From positions 1-10,000 of the forward strand of contig NZ_JAIWNX010000189.1 of assembly GCF_020217185.1 (NCBI RefSeq): a stretch of DNA of 10,000 bases, written 5' to 3'. Every line of letters starts with the position of its first letter. The stretch's first letter is position 1. Both the position numbers and the translations under genes were made by a program. The notes beneath the pieces are model-generated. The model had not been told where the DNA came from. It was given only the letters and a program-made list of their open reading frames with translations, and searched no databases. This stretch comes from Asticcacaulis sp. (GTDB lineage: Bacteria; Pseudomonadota; Alphaproteobacteria; Caulobacterales; Caulobacteraceae). Positions 1 to 6,337 of the stretch are shown here, piece after piece.

Positions 1-2
1 CC

Positions 3-650
3 GATGGCGGCACGGTGGAAACCTGCGGCAATGCCTTGCGTTGCGTGAGCTGGTATCTTGACCGCGACGCCCCCGGTGCGGACCTTCGCATTGACACCCT
101 GGGCGGGGCGACGACAGCGAAGGTGCTGGAGCGCGACGCAAAAACCGGTATGGCCAGCGTCGATATGGGCGCGCCGCGACTCGACTGGACGCAGATTCCT
201 TTGTCGGAAGAGATGAACACCGAACGGCTGGAGCTTCAGGTCGGGCCGATCGACGCGCCGCTTTATCACACGCCATGCGCCGTCTCGATGGGTAATCCGC
301 ACGTGGTCTTCTTTGTTGAAGACGTGGCGGCGGTCGATGTCGAACGCACGGGCAGCCTGATCGAAAACCATCCCTTATTTCCGGAAGGGGTGAATGTTGA
401 GTTTGCGCAGGTCATCGACCGCAACACCATCCGTATGCGGGTGTGGGAACGCGGGGCCGGTATCACCAGGGCCTGCGGCACCGGCGCGTGCGCCACGCTG
501 GTCGCCTGCGCGCGACGCGGCCTGAGCGACCGCCACGCCACGGTCATTATGGATGGCGGCCCGCTGCACATCCTGTGGCGGCAAGCGGATGATCACGTCA
601 TCATGACGGGCCCGGTCGAGGTCGAGTTCGAAGGCCAGCTCAATGGCTGA
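3..650 (+). CDS. dapF: Diaminopimelate epimerase DapF, 3' part (start outside window)
   Basis: Cytoplasmic enzyme that converts LL-2,6-diaminopimelate to meso-diaminopimelate, for lysine and for peptidoglycan cross-links. The reading frame is open from the left edge (codon at 3-5), so the 215 residues seen are the C-terminal three quarters of a protein usually about 275-290 long. Both catalytic cysteines are visible. The first is in DGGTVETCGNALRC (Cys codon 24-26) and the second is in ERGAGITRACGTGACA (Cys codon 474-476). The substrate-loop signature SMGNPHVVFF and the substrate-binding Glu-Arg of the second motif are also present. This is the cofactor-independent two-base racemase fold with duplicated halves. 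An internal GTG at 15 could be mistaken for a start, but the first Cys motif begins upstream of it, so the gene is cut by the window edge. The stop at 648-650 overlaps the mtaB start by 8 bases, which suggests translational coupling. Confidence 0.96.
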   Translation, partial: DGGTVETCGNALRCVSWYLDRDAPGADLRIDTLGGATTAKVLERDAKTGMASVDMGAPRLDWTQIPLSEEMNTERLELQVGPIDAPLYHTPCAVSMGNPHVVFFVEDVAAVDVERTGSLIENHPLFPEGVNVEFAQVIDRNTIRMRVWERGAGITRACGTGACATLVACARRGLSDRHATVIMDGGPLHILWRQADDHVIMTGPVEVEFEGQLNG

Positions 651-1971
651 TGGTCATACTCACCCTCACGAAGAGGTTCCCGCCGAACCACCCGCCACAC
701 CCACGGGCCTGACATCGGGCGTCGAGGTGGTGACCTTTGGCTGCCGCCTCAATTCCTATGAGTCCGAGCAGATTCGCAAGGTCGCCGCCGAAGACGGGCT
801 CGATGGAGCCATTATCTTCAACACCTGCGCCGTGACGGGTGAGGCCGTGCGTCAGGCGCGTCAGGCCATCCGGCGTGCGCGCAAGGAAAACCCGGACGCG
901 CGCCTGATCGTGACTGGCTGCGCGGCGCAGACCGACCCTGACACCTTCGCCACTATGGGTGAGGTCGATTTCATCATCGGCAATGGTGACAAGGCCAAGG
1001 CCGGCGCCTATGCGCTGCGGCCCGACTCGGCGCGCATTGCGGTCAACGACATCTTTTCGGTGCGTGAAACCGCCGGTCACCTGATCGACGGTCTGAAGGA
1101 CCGCGCCCGCGCCTATGTCGAGGTGCAAAACGGCTGCGATCACCGCTGCACCTTCTGCATCATCCCCTATGGGCGCGGCAATTCGCGCTCAGCGGCGGCG
1201 GGTGATGTGGTGGGTCAGATTTCTCGGCTGGTCGCCGAAGGCTATAATGAGGTGGTGCTGACGGGTGTCGATCTGACCTCCTGGGGCAATGACCTGCCGG
1301 GTCAGCCGCAACTGGGGCATCTGGTGGCACGTATCCTCAAACATGTGCCGGACCTTAATCGTCTGCGTCTGTCGTCTATTGATGCGGCGGAAATCGACGA
1401 CACCCTGCTGCGACTGTTCGCCGAAGAAGAACGGCTGGCCCCTTATCTGCACCTGTCCTTGCAGCACGGCGACGACCTGATACTCAAGCGCATGAAGCGT
1501 CGTCACCTGCGCGATGACGCCATCAAACTTGTGCAGCAGGTGCGCGCGTTGCGCCCGGATGTGGCCTTCGGGGCCGATATGATTGCGGGCTTCCCGACCG
1601 AAAGCGAAGCGCATTTCGCCAATTCGCTGGCGCTGGTCGATGAGTGCGATCTGGCCTTCCTGCACGTCTTCCCCTACAGCCCGCGCCCGCAGACCCCGGC
1701 GGCGAAAATTCCGCAACTGCCGCGCGCCCTGATCAAGGAGCGTGCCGCCCGCCTGCGTGCCAAGGCGGCGGAGGCCCTGACGCGACACCTCGATAAACAG
1801 GTGGGGCGTGAGGTGTCGGCGGTCATAGAAAAGCCCGGCTTTGCCCGCGCAGCGGACTTTACCGAGGTGCTATTCGAGGGAGATGCGCCAGAGAAAGTAA
1901 AGGTCGGGGGTATTGCCTCTTTGCGGATTACCGGCCATGACGGAAAACGCGCGCGGGCTGTGCTGATATAG
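643..1971 (+). CDS. mtaB: tRNA t6A37 methylthiotransferase MtaB
   Basis: Radical-SAM enzyme that methylthiolates N6-threonylcarbamoyladenosine at position 37 of ANN-decoding tRNAs to ms2t6A, a modification that supports decoding. It is 442 residues long, normal for the family. The N-terminal UPF0004 domain shows three cluster-binding cysteines: Cys34 (TFGCRLNSYES), Cys62 (NTCAVT) and Cys93 (VTGCAAQ). The radical-SAM motif is CDHRCTFC (Cys165, Cys169, Cys172), followed by IPYGRG. A TRAM-like RNA-binding segment occupies roughly residues 385-442. TFGCRLNSYES with IPYGRG favours MtaB over MiaB (MiaB usually has GCQMN) and over RimO. The ATG at 643 lies inside the end of dapF, with AAGG 8 bases upstream. 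It gives a short His/Glu/Pro-rich leader of about 25 residues before the first beta strand; no other ATG lies between. It is probably cotranscribed with dapF and ftsY. Confidence 0.93.
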   Translation: MADGHTHPHEEVPAEPPATPTGLTSGVEVVTFGCRLNSYESEQIRKVAAEDGLDGAIIFNTCAVTGEAVRQARQAIRRARKENPDARLIVTGCAAQTDPDTFATMGEVDFIIGNGDKAKAGAYALRPDSARIAVNDIFSVRETAGHLIDGLKDRARAYVEVQNGCDHRCTFCIIPYGRGNSRSAAAGDVVGQISRLVAEGYNEVVLTGVDLTSWGNDLPGQPQLGHLVARILKHVPDLNRLRLSSIDAAEIDDTLLRLFAEEERLAPYLHLSLQHGDDLILKRMKRRHLRDDAIKLVQQVRALRPDVAFGADMIAGFPTESEAHFANSLALVDECDLAFLHVFPYSPRPQTPAAKIPQLPRALIKERAARLRAKAAEALTRHLDKQVGREVSAVIEKPGFARAADFTEVLFEGDAPEKVKVGGIASLRITGHDGKRARAVLI

Positions 1972-2013
1972 CCCCTCACCCCGACCCTCTCCCGCCACCG
2001 GGCGAGGGGGAGA
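1972..2013. repeat. Intergenic palindromic repeat (CCCTCACCCCGACCCTC type)
   Basis: The whole mtaB-ftsY gap is filled by a sequence of the CCCTCACCCC-GACCCTCTCCC...GGGCGAGGGGGAG type, recalled as a short dispersed palindrome in many proteobacterial genomes. It contains a 10-bp stem, CCCTCTCCCG (1985-1994) against CGGGCGAGGG (1999-2008), with one mismatch and a 4-base loop. There is no U-run after it, so it is not an obvious intrinsic terminator. Its right arm overlaps the ftsY Shine-Dalgarno. Dispersal in this genome is inferred; only one copy of this form lies in the window. Confidence 0.7.
2006..2012 (+). promoter_or_regulatory. Ribosome-binding site of ftsY inside the repeat arm
   Basis: GGGGGAG (core GGAG at 2009-2012) lies 6 bases before the ftsY ATG at 2019 and is the only Shine-Dalgarno-like sequence there. 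Its first three bases are in the 3' arm of the hairpin 1985-2008 and the rest lies directly after the stem. Hairpin formation could therefore limit ribosome access, and translation running through the end of mtaB could relieve it. Confidence 0.6.
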
Positions 2014-2018
2014 TACTG

Positions 2019-2960
2019 ATGACCGAGAAAAAACCCGGCTGGTTTTCGCGCCTGACGCAGGGCCTGTCGAAGACCTCTCAGCAACTGACCGAGCAGGTGG
2101 CGAGCGTCTTCGTCGCCAACAAGACGCTTGACGCCGCCGCCGTCGAGGCGCTGGAGGACATGCTGATCGAAAGCGATTTCGGTCCGCATATCGCCGCCTC
2201 TATCGCTGGCAAGATGGCCGCCAAAAAGTTCGCTTCGACCGACGACCACGCCGTCAAGGAGGCCTTGGCCGAAGCCATTGCCGAGGAACTGAAAGGTCGC
2301 GAAGACAGTTTCGACCCGCTGTCGGGCCCCAAGCCCTATATCGTGCTGTTTGTCGGGGTGAACGGATCGGGCAAGACGACGACACTGGGCAAGATCGCCG
2401 CCTCCCTGACGGCCAAGGGCGCGAAGGTGCTGATCGTGGCGGGCGACACCTTCCGCGCCGCCGCCGTCGAGCAGCTCAAGGTATGGGCCGAACGCGCCAA
2501 GGCCGACTTTATGGGTCGCAAGACCGGGGCCGATGCGGCGGGTCTGGCCTATGACGCCACGGTGCGCGCCAAAGAAGAGGGCTATGATGTCGTGCTGATC
2601 GACACGGCCGGCCGTCTTCAGAACAAGCAGCAACTGATGGACGAGCTGTTGAAGATCGTCCGCGTCATCAAGAAGGTCGATCCGGACGCCCCGCACGAGA
2701 CGCTTCTGGTGCTCGATGCCACGGTCGGCCGCAATGCCCTCAGTCAGGAACAGATTTTCGGGCGCCAGGCCTTTGTGTCGGGCCTTGTCATGACCAAGCT
2801 GGACGGCACGGCGCGCGGCGGCATCCTTGTCCCCATCGCCAAGGCCTCTGACGCGCCCATCAAGCTGATCGGGGTGGGTGAAGATATCGATGACCTGCAA
2901 CCGTTCCGCGCCAGCGCCTTCGCCCGCTCGATGGTCGGGCTTGAACCCCTCGGAGAGTAA
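2019..2960 (+). CDS. ftsY: Signal recognition particle receptor FtsY
   Basis: SRP-family GTPase that docks the SRP-ribosome complex at the inner membrane and delivers nascent membrane proteins to SecYEG. The 313 residues cover the N domain (about 20-95) and the G domain (about 105-310). Motifs in order are G1 GVNGSGKTT (113-121), DTFRAAA (143-149), G3 DTAGR (195-199), G4 TKLDG (259-263) and the closing GVGEDIDDLQPF (285-296). There is only a short basic/aromatic N-terminus (MTEKKPGWFSRL) and no long acidic A domain as in E. coli, which is usual for compact FtsY proteins; that segment probably gives the amphipathic membrane contact. The motif usually written DATTGQNA reads DATVGRNA here (233-240). 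FtsY is preferred over Ffh because no C-terminal Met-rich M domain is present. It is probably cotranscribed with mtaB and with the septation gene that begins one base after the stop. Confidence 0.97.
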   Translation: MTEKKPGWFSRLTQGLSKTSQQLTEQVASVFVANKTLDAAAVEALEDMLIESDFGPHIAASIAGKMAAKKFASTDDHAVKEALAEAIAEELKGREDSFDPLSGPKPYIVLFVGVNGSGKTTTLGKIAASLTAKGAKVLIVAGDTFRAAAVEQLKVWAERAKADFMGRKTGADAAGLAYDATVRAKEEGYDVVLIDTAGRLQNKQQLMDELLKIVRVIKKVDPDAPHETLLVLDATVGRNALSQEQIFGRQAFVSGLVMTKLDGTARGGILVPIAKASDAPIKLIGVGEDIDDLQPFRASAFARSMVGLEPLGE

Positions 2961-2961
2961 A

Positions 2962-3651
2962 ATGCCAGCCCCCAAGCCCGAACCGCGCATCGAAATCACC
3001 GAGGCTCAGGCCGAGGCCCTGCCCGAAGCCATCGTGCCTGACGCCCCGGAACCGGCGGCGACCAACTGGACCAAGACGGCCATCGACTTCGGGCCCGTTA
3101 TCGGGTTCGGCCTCAGCTTCTTTATCTTCCGTGCGCTGAAGGTCGGTGGCACGGACGCTACCGCGCCGATGATCTGGGCGACGGGTGTGCTGATCGTTAT
3201 TTCCATCGTGGCTCTGATCGCGGCCTATATTATCGAAAAGCGCGTGGCGTGGATTCCATTGGTGGCGACGTTGTTTGCCATTCCGATGGGACTGATGACC
3301 ATCTTCTTCCACGACCCTGTCTTCATCAAGGTCAAGGTGACAGTGATCAACCTGCTGATCGGCGGGATTCTGGCGATCGCTGCCCTGATGAAAAAGTACC
3401 CGCTCAAGAGCCTGATCAGCGAAACGCTGAAGCTCAAGGAAGAGGCGTGGCCCAAGCTGACCTGGCTCTATGTCGGCTTTTATGCCGTGATGGCCGTGGC
3501 CAATGAGATCGTCTGGCGCACGCAGTCGGACAGTGTGTGGGTGACGTGGAAGATGGCGTCGCTGTTTGGTGGACCCATTGTCTTTACACTGATCCTGACC
3601 CCCTTCCTGATGAAGAACATGCTGCCGGAAACGAACCCGTCCGCCTCCTGA
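2962..3651 (+). CDS. Septation protein A (YciB/IspZ family inner-membrane protein)
   Basis: Polytopic inner-membrane protein of the YciB (IspZ) family, linked in enterobacteria and Shigella to cell-envelope integrity and septation; its molecular activity is not settled. The 229 residues contain a Pro/Ala/Glu-rich soluble N-terminus (1-35), which makes it longer than the usual 180-200, followed by about six hydrophobic segments (near 42-58, 68-90, 97-115, 123-143, 165-181 and 199-215). Family hallmarks are DFGPVIGFGLSFFIF (42-56), FFHDPVFIKVK (115-125) and NEIVWRT (181-187). The ATG at 2962 was chosen because GGAG (2952-2955) sits 6 bases upstream, across the ftsY stop. The frame is open further upstream to an ATG at 2878, but that would overlap ftsY by 83 bases and add a non-conserved leader. 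One base separates it from the ftsY stop, so it is very probably in the same operon. Confidence 0.92.
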   Translation: MPAPKPEPRIEITEAQAEALPEAIVPDAPEPAATNWTKTAIDFGPVIGFGLSFFIFRALKVGGTDATAPMIWATGVLIVISIVALIAAYIIEKRVAWIPLVATLFAIPMGLMTIFFHDPVFIKVKVTVINLLIGGILAIAALMKKYPLKSLISETLKLKEEAWPKLTWLYVGFYAVMAVANEIVWRTQSDSVWVTWKMASLFGGPIVFTLILTPFLMKNMLPETNPSAS

Positions 3652-3738
3652 ATACACTCCGTCAGTATGCGGATGGATTTGTCGTAATTCTGTTGTATAG
3701 TGATGCTTAGATAGCGTCGTTCAGCATGGGGACGGCGC

Positions 3739-4341
3739 ATGAAGAAGCATAAGCGTAATCATTTCGAGGGTTCGGACTTGCTGGAAAATTCGCCGTCGCA
3801 TCTTCTGCATCGGGTGCTGCAAATCGCCCTTGACATCTATACCGAAGAAACCGGCGACAGCGCCCTGACGCAGCGGCAATACGCCCTGCTTCTGGCGGCG
3901 GACACGGCGGAAGGTCTGACCCAGACCGATCTGGTCAAGGCCACCGGTATCGACCGTTCTACGCTTGCCGACATGGTGGCGCGACTGATCGCCAAGGGGC
4001 TTCTGGCGCGTGAACGCTCGGTGACCGATGCCCGCGCTAATCTGGTGCGTCTGTCCGACGAAGGGCGCGCCGCTCTCAACGAGATCCGCCCCAAGGTCGA
4101 GGCCGCAGATGAGCGCATCCTGTCCCTGTTGTCGCCGCCCAAGCGCGACAGCTTCCTCAAGCTGCTGCGCCGTATCGCCGCCGTCCGCGAAGAGGATGTT
4201 GAAGACGCGCCGCGCAAGGTGAAGGGCGAGAAGAAGGCCGACAAGAAGAAGAAAGGCAAGAAGGCCGGCAAAAAGCACAAGGCGCCTCTGCCCTTTCCTG
4301 CGCTGAACGAAGGCATTGCCACGGAAAAGCAGGACGCCTGA
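3739..4341 (+). CDS. MarR-family transcriptional regulator with lysine-rich tail
   Basis: Dimeric winged-helix DNA-binding protein; the target and ligand cannot be read from the sequence. The 200 residues begin with a helix rich in basic residues, then the MarR core: LTQRQYALLLAADTAEGLTQ (43-62), recognition-helix region GIDRSTLADMVARL (70-83), and a wing with the MarR signature, RERSVTDARANLVRLSDEGR (91-110). Dimerisation helices follow to about 152. After that comes a Lys-rich, low-complexity stretch (160-181, including KKADKKKKGKKAGKKHK) and a short tail, about 50 residues beyond the core, which is unusual for MarR proteins of about 140-160. It is separated by 87 bases from the septation gene, so it may have its own promoter, although I could not define a convincing -35/-10 pair. 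MarR proteins often regulate themselves or a neighbour; no divergent target gene lies next to it here. Confidence 0.88.
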   Translation: MKKHKRNHFEGSDLLENSPSHLLHRVLQIALDIYTEETGDSALTQRQYALLLAADTAEGLTQTDLVKATGIDRSTLADMVARLIAKGLLARERSVTDARANLVRLSDEGRAALNEIRPKVEAADERILSLLSPPKRDSFLKLLRRIAAVREEDVEDAPRKVKGEKKADKKKKGKKAGKKHKAPLPFPALNEGIATEKQDA

Positions 4342-4346
4342 TCTTA

Positions 4347-4412
4347 CCTCCCCGGCGCGCCGGGGAGGGGGACCGCGCGAGCCGTAGGCGAGGTGCGGTG
4401 GTGGGGGCTTCA
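4347..4412. repeat. Palindromic intergenic element with a perfect 22-bp palindrome
   Basis: Directly after the MarR stop, bases 4347-4368 form a perfect palindrome (half-site CCTCCCCGGCG followed by its exact reverse complement). It is followed by GGGACCGCGCGAGCC and GCGAGGTGCGGTGGTGGGGG. The layout of a strong GC hairpin plus a CCGCGCGAG/GAGGTGCGG segment matches a style of dispersed element I recall from Caulobacterales and other alphaproteobacteria. It lies between convergent genes. It could act as a bidirectional RNA hairpin, but no T-run follows on either strand, so I do not call it a classical terminator. Confidence 0.65.
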
Positions 4413-4433
4413 GAAACCCCGATTTCATAATTT
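4404..4433 (+). terminator. Possible weak terminator after the MarR gene
   Basis: GGGG (4404-4407) and CCCC (4417-4420) can form a short stem around a 9-base loop, followed by GATTTCATAATTT, which is T-rich but has no true U-run. It sits at the junction of two convergent genes, where a terminator is expected. The stem is short, so this is a weak call. Confidence 0.3.
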
Positions 4434-4436
4434 GTA

Positions 4437-4727
4437 CTAAATCCGGATATTCAGCAAGCTGCCCGGACGCAGCATCCGCAGGTCTTCGGGCTTGGTGCCC
4501 TGAGCGATCTCGGTGGCCTTGAAGGTGGCGGGCGTAACGCCGGCCGGTTTCGGTGCGGGCTGATCGACGGACGCCGCCTGACCTGTGGCCTGACGGAAAA
4601 AGGCCTTCTGTGCAGATAAAGCGTCATTGAAACGCGCAGCGGTATCGGTCGCCGGTTTCTGGGCCGCGGCCGGGGTGGCGGCGCGACCAAGAAGCATCTG
4701 GGACAGGGAAGGCGGTATCGTGCTCAT
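4437..4727 (-). CDS. Hypothetical 96-residue Ala/Pro-rich protein
   Basis: I do not recognise this protein. It has 96 residues, rich in Ala, Pro, Thr and Gln, with no membrane segment or signal peptide, so it is probably cytoplasmic. The N-terminus (MSTIPPSLSQMLLGRAA) could form a short amphipathic helix, the middle looks disordered (repeated APKPA/ATPAAAQKPA-like stretches), and the C-terminus (KPEDLRMLRPGSLLNIRI) is the most structured-looking part. Reality as a gene is supported by its occupying an otherwise empty interval, ending cleanly before the convergent MarR gene, and having promoter-like elements upstream (TTAACCAT and GANTC). The start is the ATG at 4727 with a weak AAGGCGG-like Shine-Dalgarno just upstream. 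The upstream SDR stops 53 bases away on the same strand, so it may be read from its own promoter. The CtrA-like context hints at a cell-cycle or polar/flagellar role, which is inference only. Confidence 0.65.
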   Translation of the reverse strand: MSTIPPSLSQMLLGRAATPAAAQKPATDTAARFNDALSAQKAFFRQATGQAASVDQPAPKPAGVTPATFKATEIAQGTKPEDLRMLRPGSLLNIRI

Positions 4728-4743
4728 ACCGCCTTTATGCTGT

Positions 4744-4748
4744 GATTC
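4744..4748. promoter_or_regulatory. GANTC (CcrM-type) methylation site in the leader
   Basis: GATTC lies 16 bases before the start of the 96-residue gene and 6 bases from the CtrA-like region. In Caulobacterales GANTC is methylated by CcrM and, near promoters, can recruit GcrA. Five-base sites also occur by chance (several lie inside coding regions here), so only its position beside the CtrA-like box gives it meaning. Confidence 0.35.
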
Positions 4749-4754
4749 AGGTAT

Positions 4755-4784
4755 TTAAATGGTTAACGCGGGTTAAGTCTTTAA
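4755..4784 (-). promoter_or_regulatory. CtrA-like binding region upstream of the 96-residue gene
   Basis: Four TTAA tetramers sit at 4755, 4763, 4773 and 4781. On the minus strand 4776-4759 reads TTAACCCGCGTTAACCAT: two TTAAC half-sites 10 bases apart, the downstream one being the full 8-mer TTAACCAT. The known Caulobacter CtrA consensus is TTAA-N7-TTAA(C), and TTAACCAT is its recognised half-motif. The spacer here is 6 instead of 7, so the full site is imperfect. It is centred about 40 bases upstream of the ATG at 4727, a sensible place for an activator. The rightmost TTAA includes the SDR stop codon. Confidence 0.5.
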
Positions 4785-5479
4785 ACTTTCAACTTGGGGC
4801 GCACCCGGCTTAGGCCGCCATCCACGCCCAGCACCTGCCCGGTGATCCAGTCGTTTTGCGGGTCGAGCAGGAAGGCGATGGCGCGGGCGACGTCTTCGGG
4901 TTTCCCCAGTCGCCCCAGAGCGTGCATGGACTCAGACACGCGGCGACCGGCGTCTGATCCGACCAGCCCCGCCGTCAGCGGCGTTTCGACCAGACCGGGC
5001 GCAATGGCATTGATGCGCAGATTTTGTCCCGCATAGGAGGCGGCGGCTGAGCGCGTCAGGCCAATGACTCCGGCCTTGGCGGCGGCAATGGCTTCATGAT
5101 TGGCCAGCCCTTCCAGAGCGGCGGCTGACGACAGCAACACCACCGAACCGCCTTCGGTCATGTGCCGGGCGGCGGCGCGCACCGTGGCAAAGGCCGTGGT
5201 GAGTGAGGCGGTGATGGTGGCATCATACTGGCTGCGGCTGGTCAGGCCTGCAGATTTCAGCAGCAGCGACCCGGCCAGATTGACCACCCCGTCCACCTTG
5301 CCCACTTTTGCGAACACGGCGTCCACGGCGTCGAAATCCGCCGCGTCCACGATATGATCGGGGGTAATCGTGCGGTCGCTGCGGGCGGTGGTGATCACCT
5401 CATGCCCGCCCTGTCGCAGATGTTGTACAAGGCTTTGTCCGATGCCGGACCCTGCTGCAATAATCAGATAACGCGCCAT
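4781..5479 (-). CDS. SDR-fold protein lacking the catalytic tyrosine
   Basis: Short-chain dehydrogenase/reductase fold, 232 residues, cytoplasmic; the substrate is unknown. The N-terminal nucleotide-binding motif is AAGSGIG (8-14), with Ala where the first Gly of GxxxGxG is usual. NLAG (67-70) matches the NNAG motif. SS (117-118) supplies the active-site Ser, PG is at 161-162, and WITGQVLGVDGG (211-222) is a typical SDR C-terminal strand. The YxxxK motif is altered: NHEAIAAAKAG gives Ile131 where Tyr is expected, with Lys135 kept, and the conserved Asn of the Asn-Ser-Tyr-Lys tetrad appears as Ser92 by eye alignment. I recall other SDR-like proteins with NHEAIAAAK at this place, so it may be a standing subfamily and not a decayed gene. 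The start at 5479 has AGGAG (5487-5491) 7 bases upstream. It is 42 bases downstream of phnE and probably in the same transcript. Confidence 0.85.
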   Translation of the reverse strand: MARYLIIAAGSGIGQSLVQHLRQGGHEVITTARSDRTITPDHIVDAADFDAVDAVFAKVGKVDGVVNLAGSLLLKSAGLTSRSQYDATITASLTTAFATVRAAARHMTEGGSVVLLSSAAALEGLANHEAIAAAKAGVIGLTRSAAASYAGQNLRINAIAPGLVETPLTAGLVGSDAGRRVSESMHALGRLGKPEDVARAIAFLLDPQNDWITGQVLGVDGGLSRVRPKLKV

Positions 5480-5521
5480 AGCCGAACTCCTGTTTCCGCC
5501 TTCTACGGCGGACAGGCGGCC

Positions 5522-6337
5522 TCAGACCAGTCGCTTGCGCAGCGCCGCAGAGGTCAGGTCGATAAGCACCACGGCGGCGACGATAATCAGGGCGATGGCC
5601 GACACGCGGGCGTAGTTGAAGCTGTTGATATTGTCGAACAGCACCTGCCCGATCCCGCCAGCCCCGATCAGGCCCAGCACCGTGGCCGAGCGGGCGCTCG
5701 ATTCGAAGCGATAGAGGGCAAACGATGTCCATAACGGTCCGACCTGCGGCAGGATGCCCCAGACGATTTCCTGAAGCCCCGTGCCGCCGGTGGCACGGAC
5801 CCCTTCGATAGGTGACTGATCGACGGCCTCGACCGCCTCGGAGAACAGCTTGGCCAGTACGCCGGTATTGTGCAGGGCCAGAGCCAGCACCCCGGCCAGA
5901 GGCCCCGGCCCGACGGCCACCAGAAAGGCCGTGCCGATGACCAGTTCGTTGACCGCCCGCAGCGTGTCCATCAAGCGTCGCACCGGAAAGCTGATCCACG
6001 ACGGCGCGATATTGGTGGCGCACAAAAGTGAGAAGGGAATCGCCAGAAGGATCGACAGCACGGTGCCCCAGATGGCGACCTGCACCGTGACCCACATTTC
6101 GCGGATATAGTAGGCGACGGTCGAGGGATCAGACAAATCCGGATGCAGATAGTCGCGCAGATAGGTGCTGGTATTGTCCCAGTTACGCCCCAGCAAGGGC
6201 AGGTCACCCATCTGCGCGCCCTTGAAACTGAGCGCCAGCAACAGGCCAAAGCCCAGCCACAACCCCCAACTCACAAGCTTTTCGGGCAGGGGGGCGCGCG
6301 GCGGCTGAAGCGCTTCGGGCGAAGAGGGATGAACCAT
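5522..6337 (-). CDS. phnE: Phosphonate-type ABC transporter permease PhnE
   Basis: Inner-membrane permease of an ABC importer for phosphonate, phosphite or a related phosphorus oxyanion. It is 271 residues, the normal family length. A Pro-rich cytoplasmic N-terminus precedes a first membrane segment (about 21-40). The family feature WDNTSTYLRDYLHPDLSDPS (53-72) is followed by segments near 80-107, 130-160, 215-232 and 243-266. The EAA-type loop that contacts the ATPase is AVEAVDQSPIEGVRATGG (168-185) running into GILPQ (194-198), and LGLIGAGGIGQVLFDNI (221-237) is characteristic of PhnE. Its ATG (6335-6337) shares one base with the phnD stop (TAATG on the minus strand), and no Shine-Dalgarno is evident, so translation is probably coupled to phnD. 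Only one PhnE-type permease is seen, so it is expected to work as a homodimer. Confidence 0.93.
   Translation of the reverse strand: MVHPSSPEALQPPRAPLPEKLVSWGLWLGFGLLLALSFKGAQMGDLPLLGRNWDNTSTYLRDYLHPDLSDPSTVAYYIREMWVTVQVAIWGTVLSILLAIPFSLLCATNIAPSWISFPVRRLMDTLRAVNELVIGTAFLVAVGPGPLAGVLALALHNTGVLAKLFSEAVEAVDQSPIEGVRATGGTGLQEIVWGILPQVGPLWTSFALYRFESSARSATVLGLIGAGGIGQVLFDNINSFNYARVSAIALIIVAAVVLIDLTSAALRKRLV

Noticed and set aside
1674..2999. 441-codon minus-strand frame across the mtaB-ftsY junction
   Set aside because: It spans two genes with unmistakable motifs and an intergenic repeat. It has no domain-like sequence and is explained by GC-rich codon bias.
3679..3701. Possible promoter for the MarR gene: TTGTCG and TATAGT
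   Set aside because: The two hexamers are only 11 bases apart, too close for a sigma-70 promoter, and no better partner is visible upstream of TATAGT.
5496..5519. CCGCC/GGCGG hairpins between phnE and the SDR gene as a terminator
   Set aside because: The stem is 5 bp, there is no U-run, and the SDR follows within 42 bases on the same strand with a good ribosome-binding site, so read-through is more likely.
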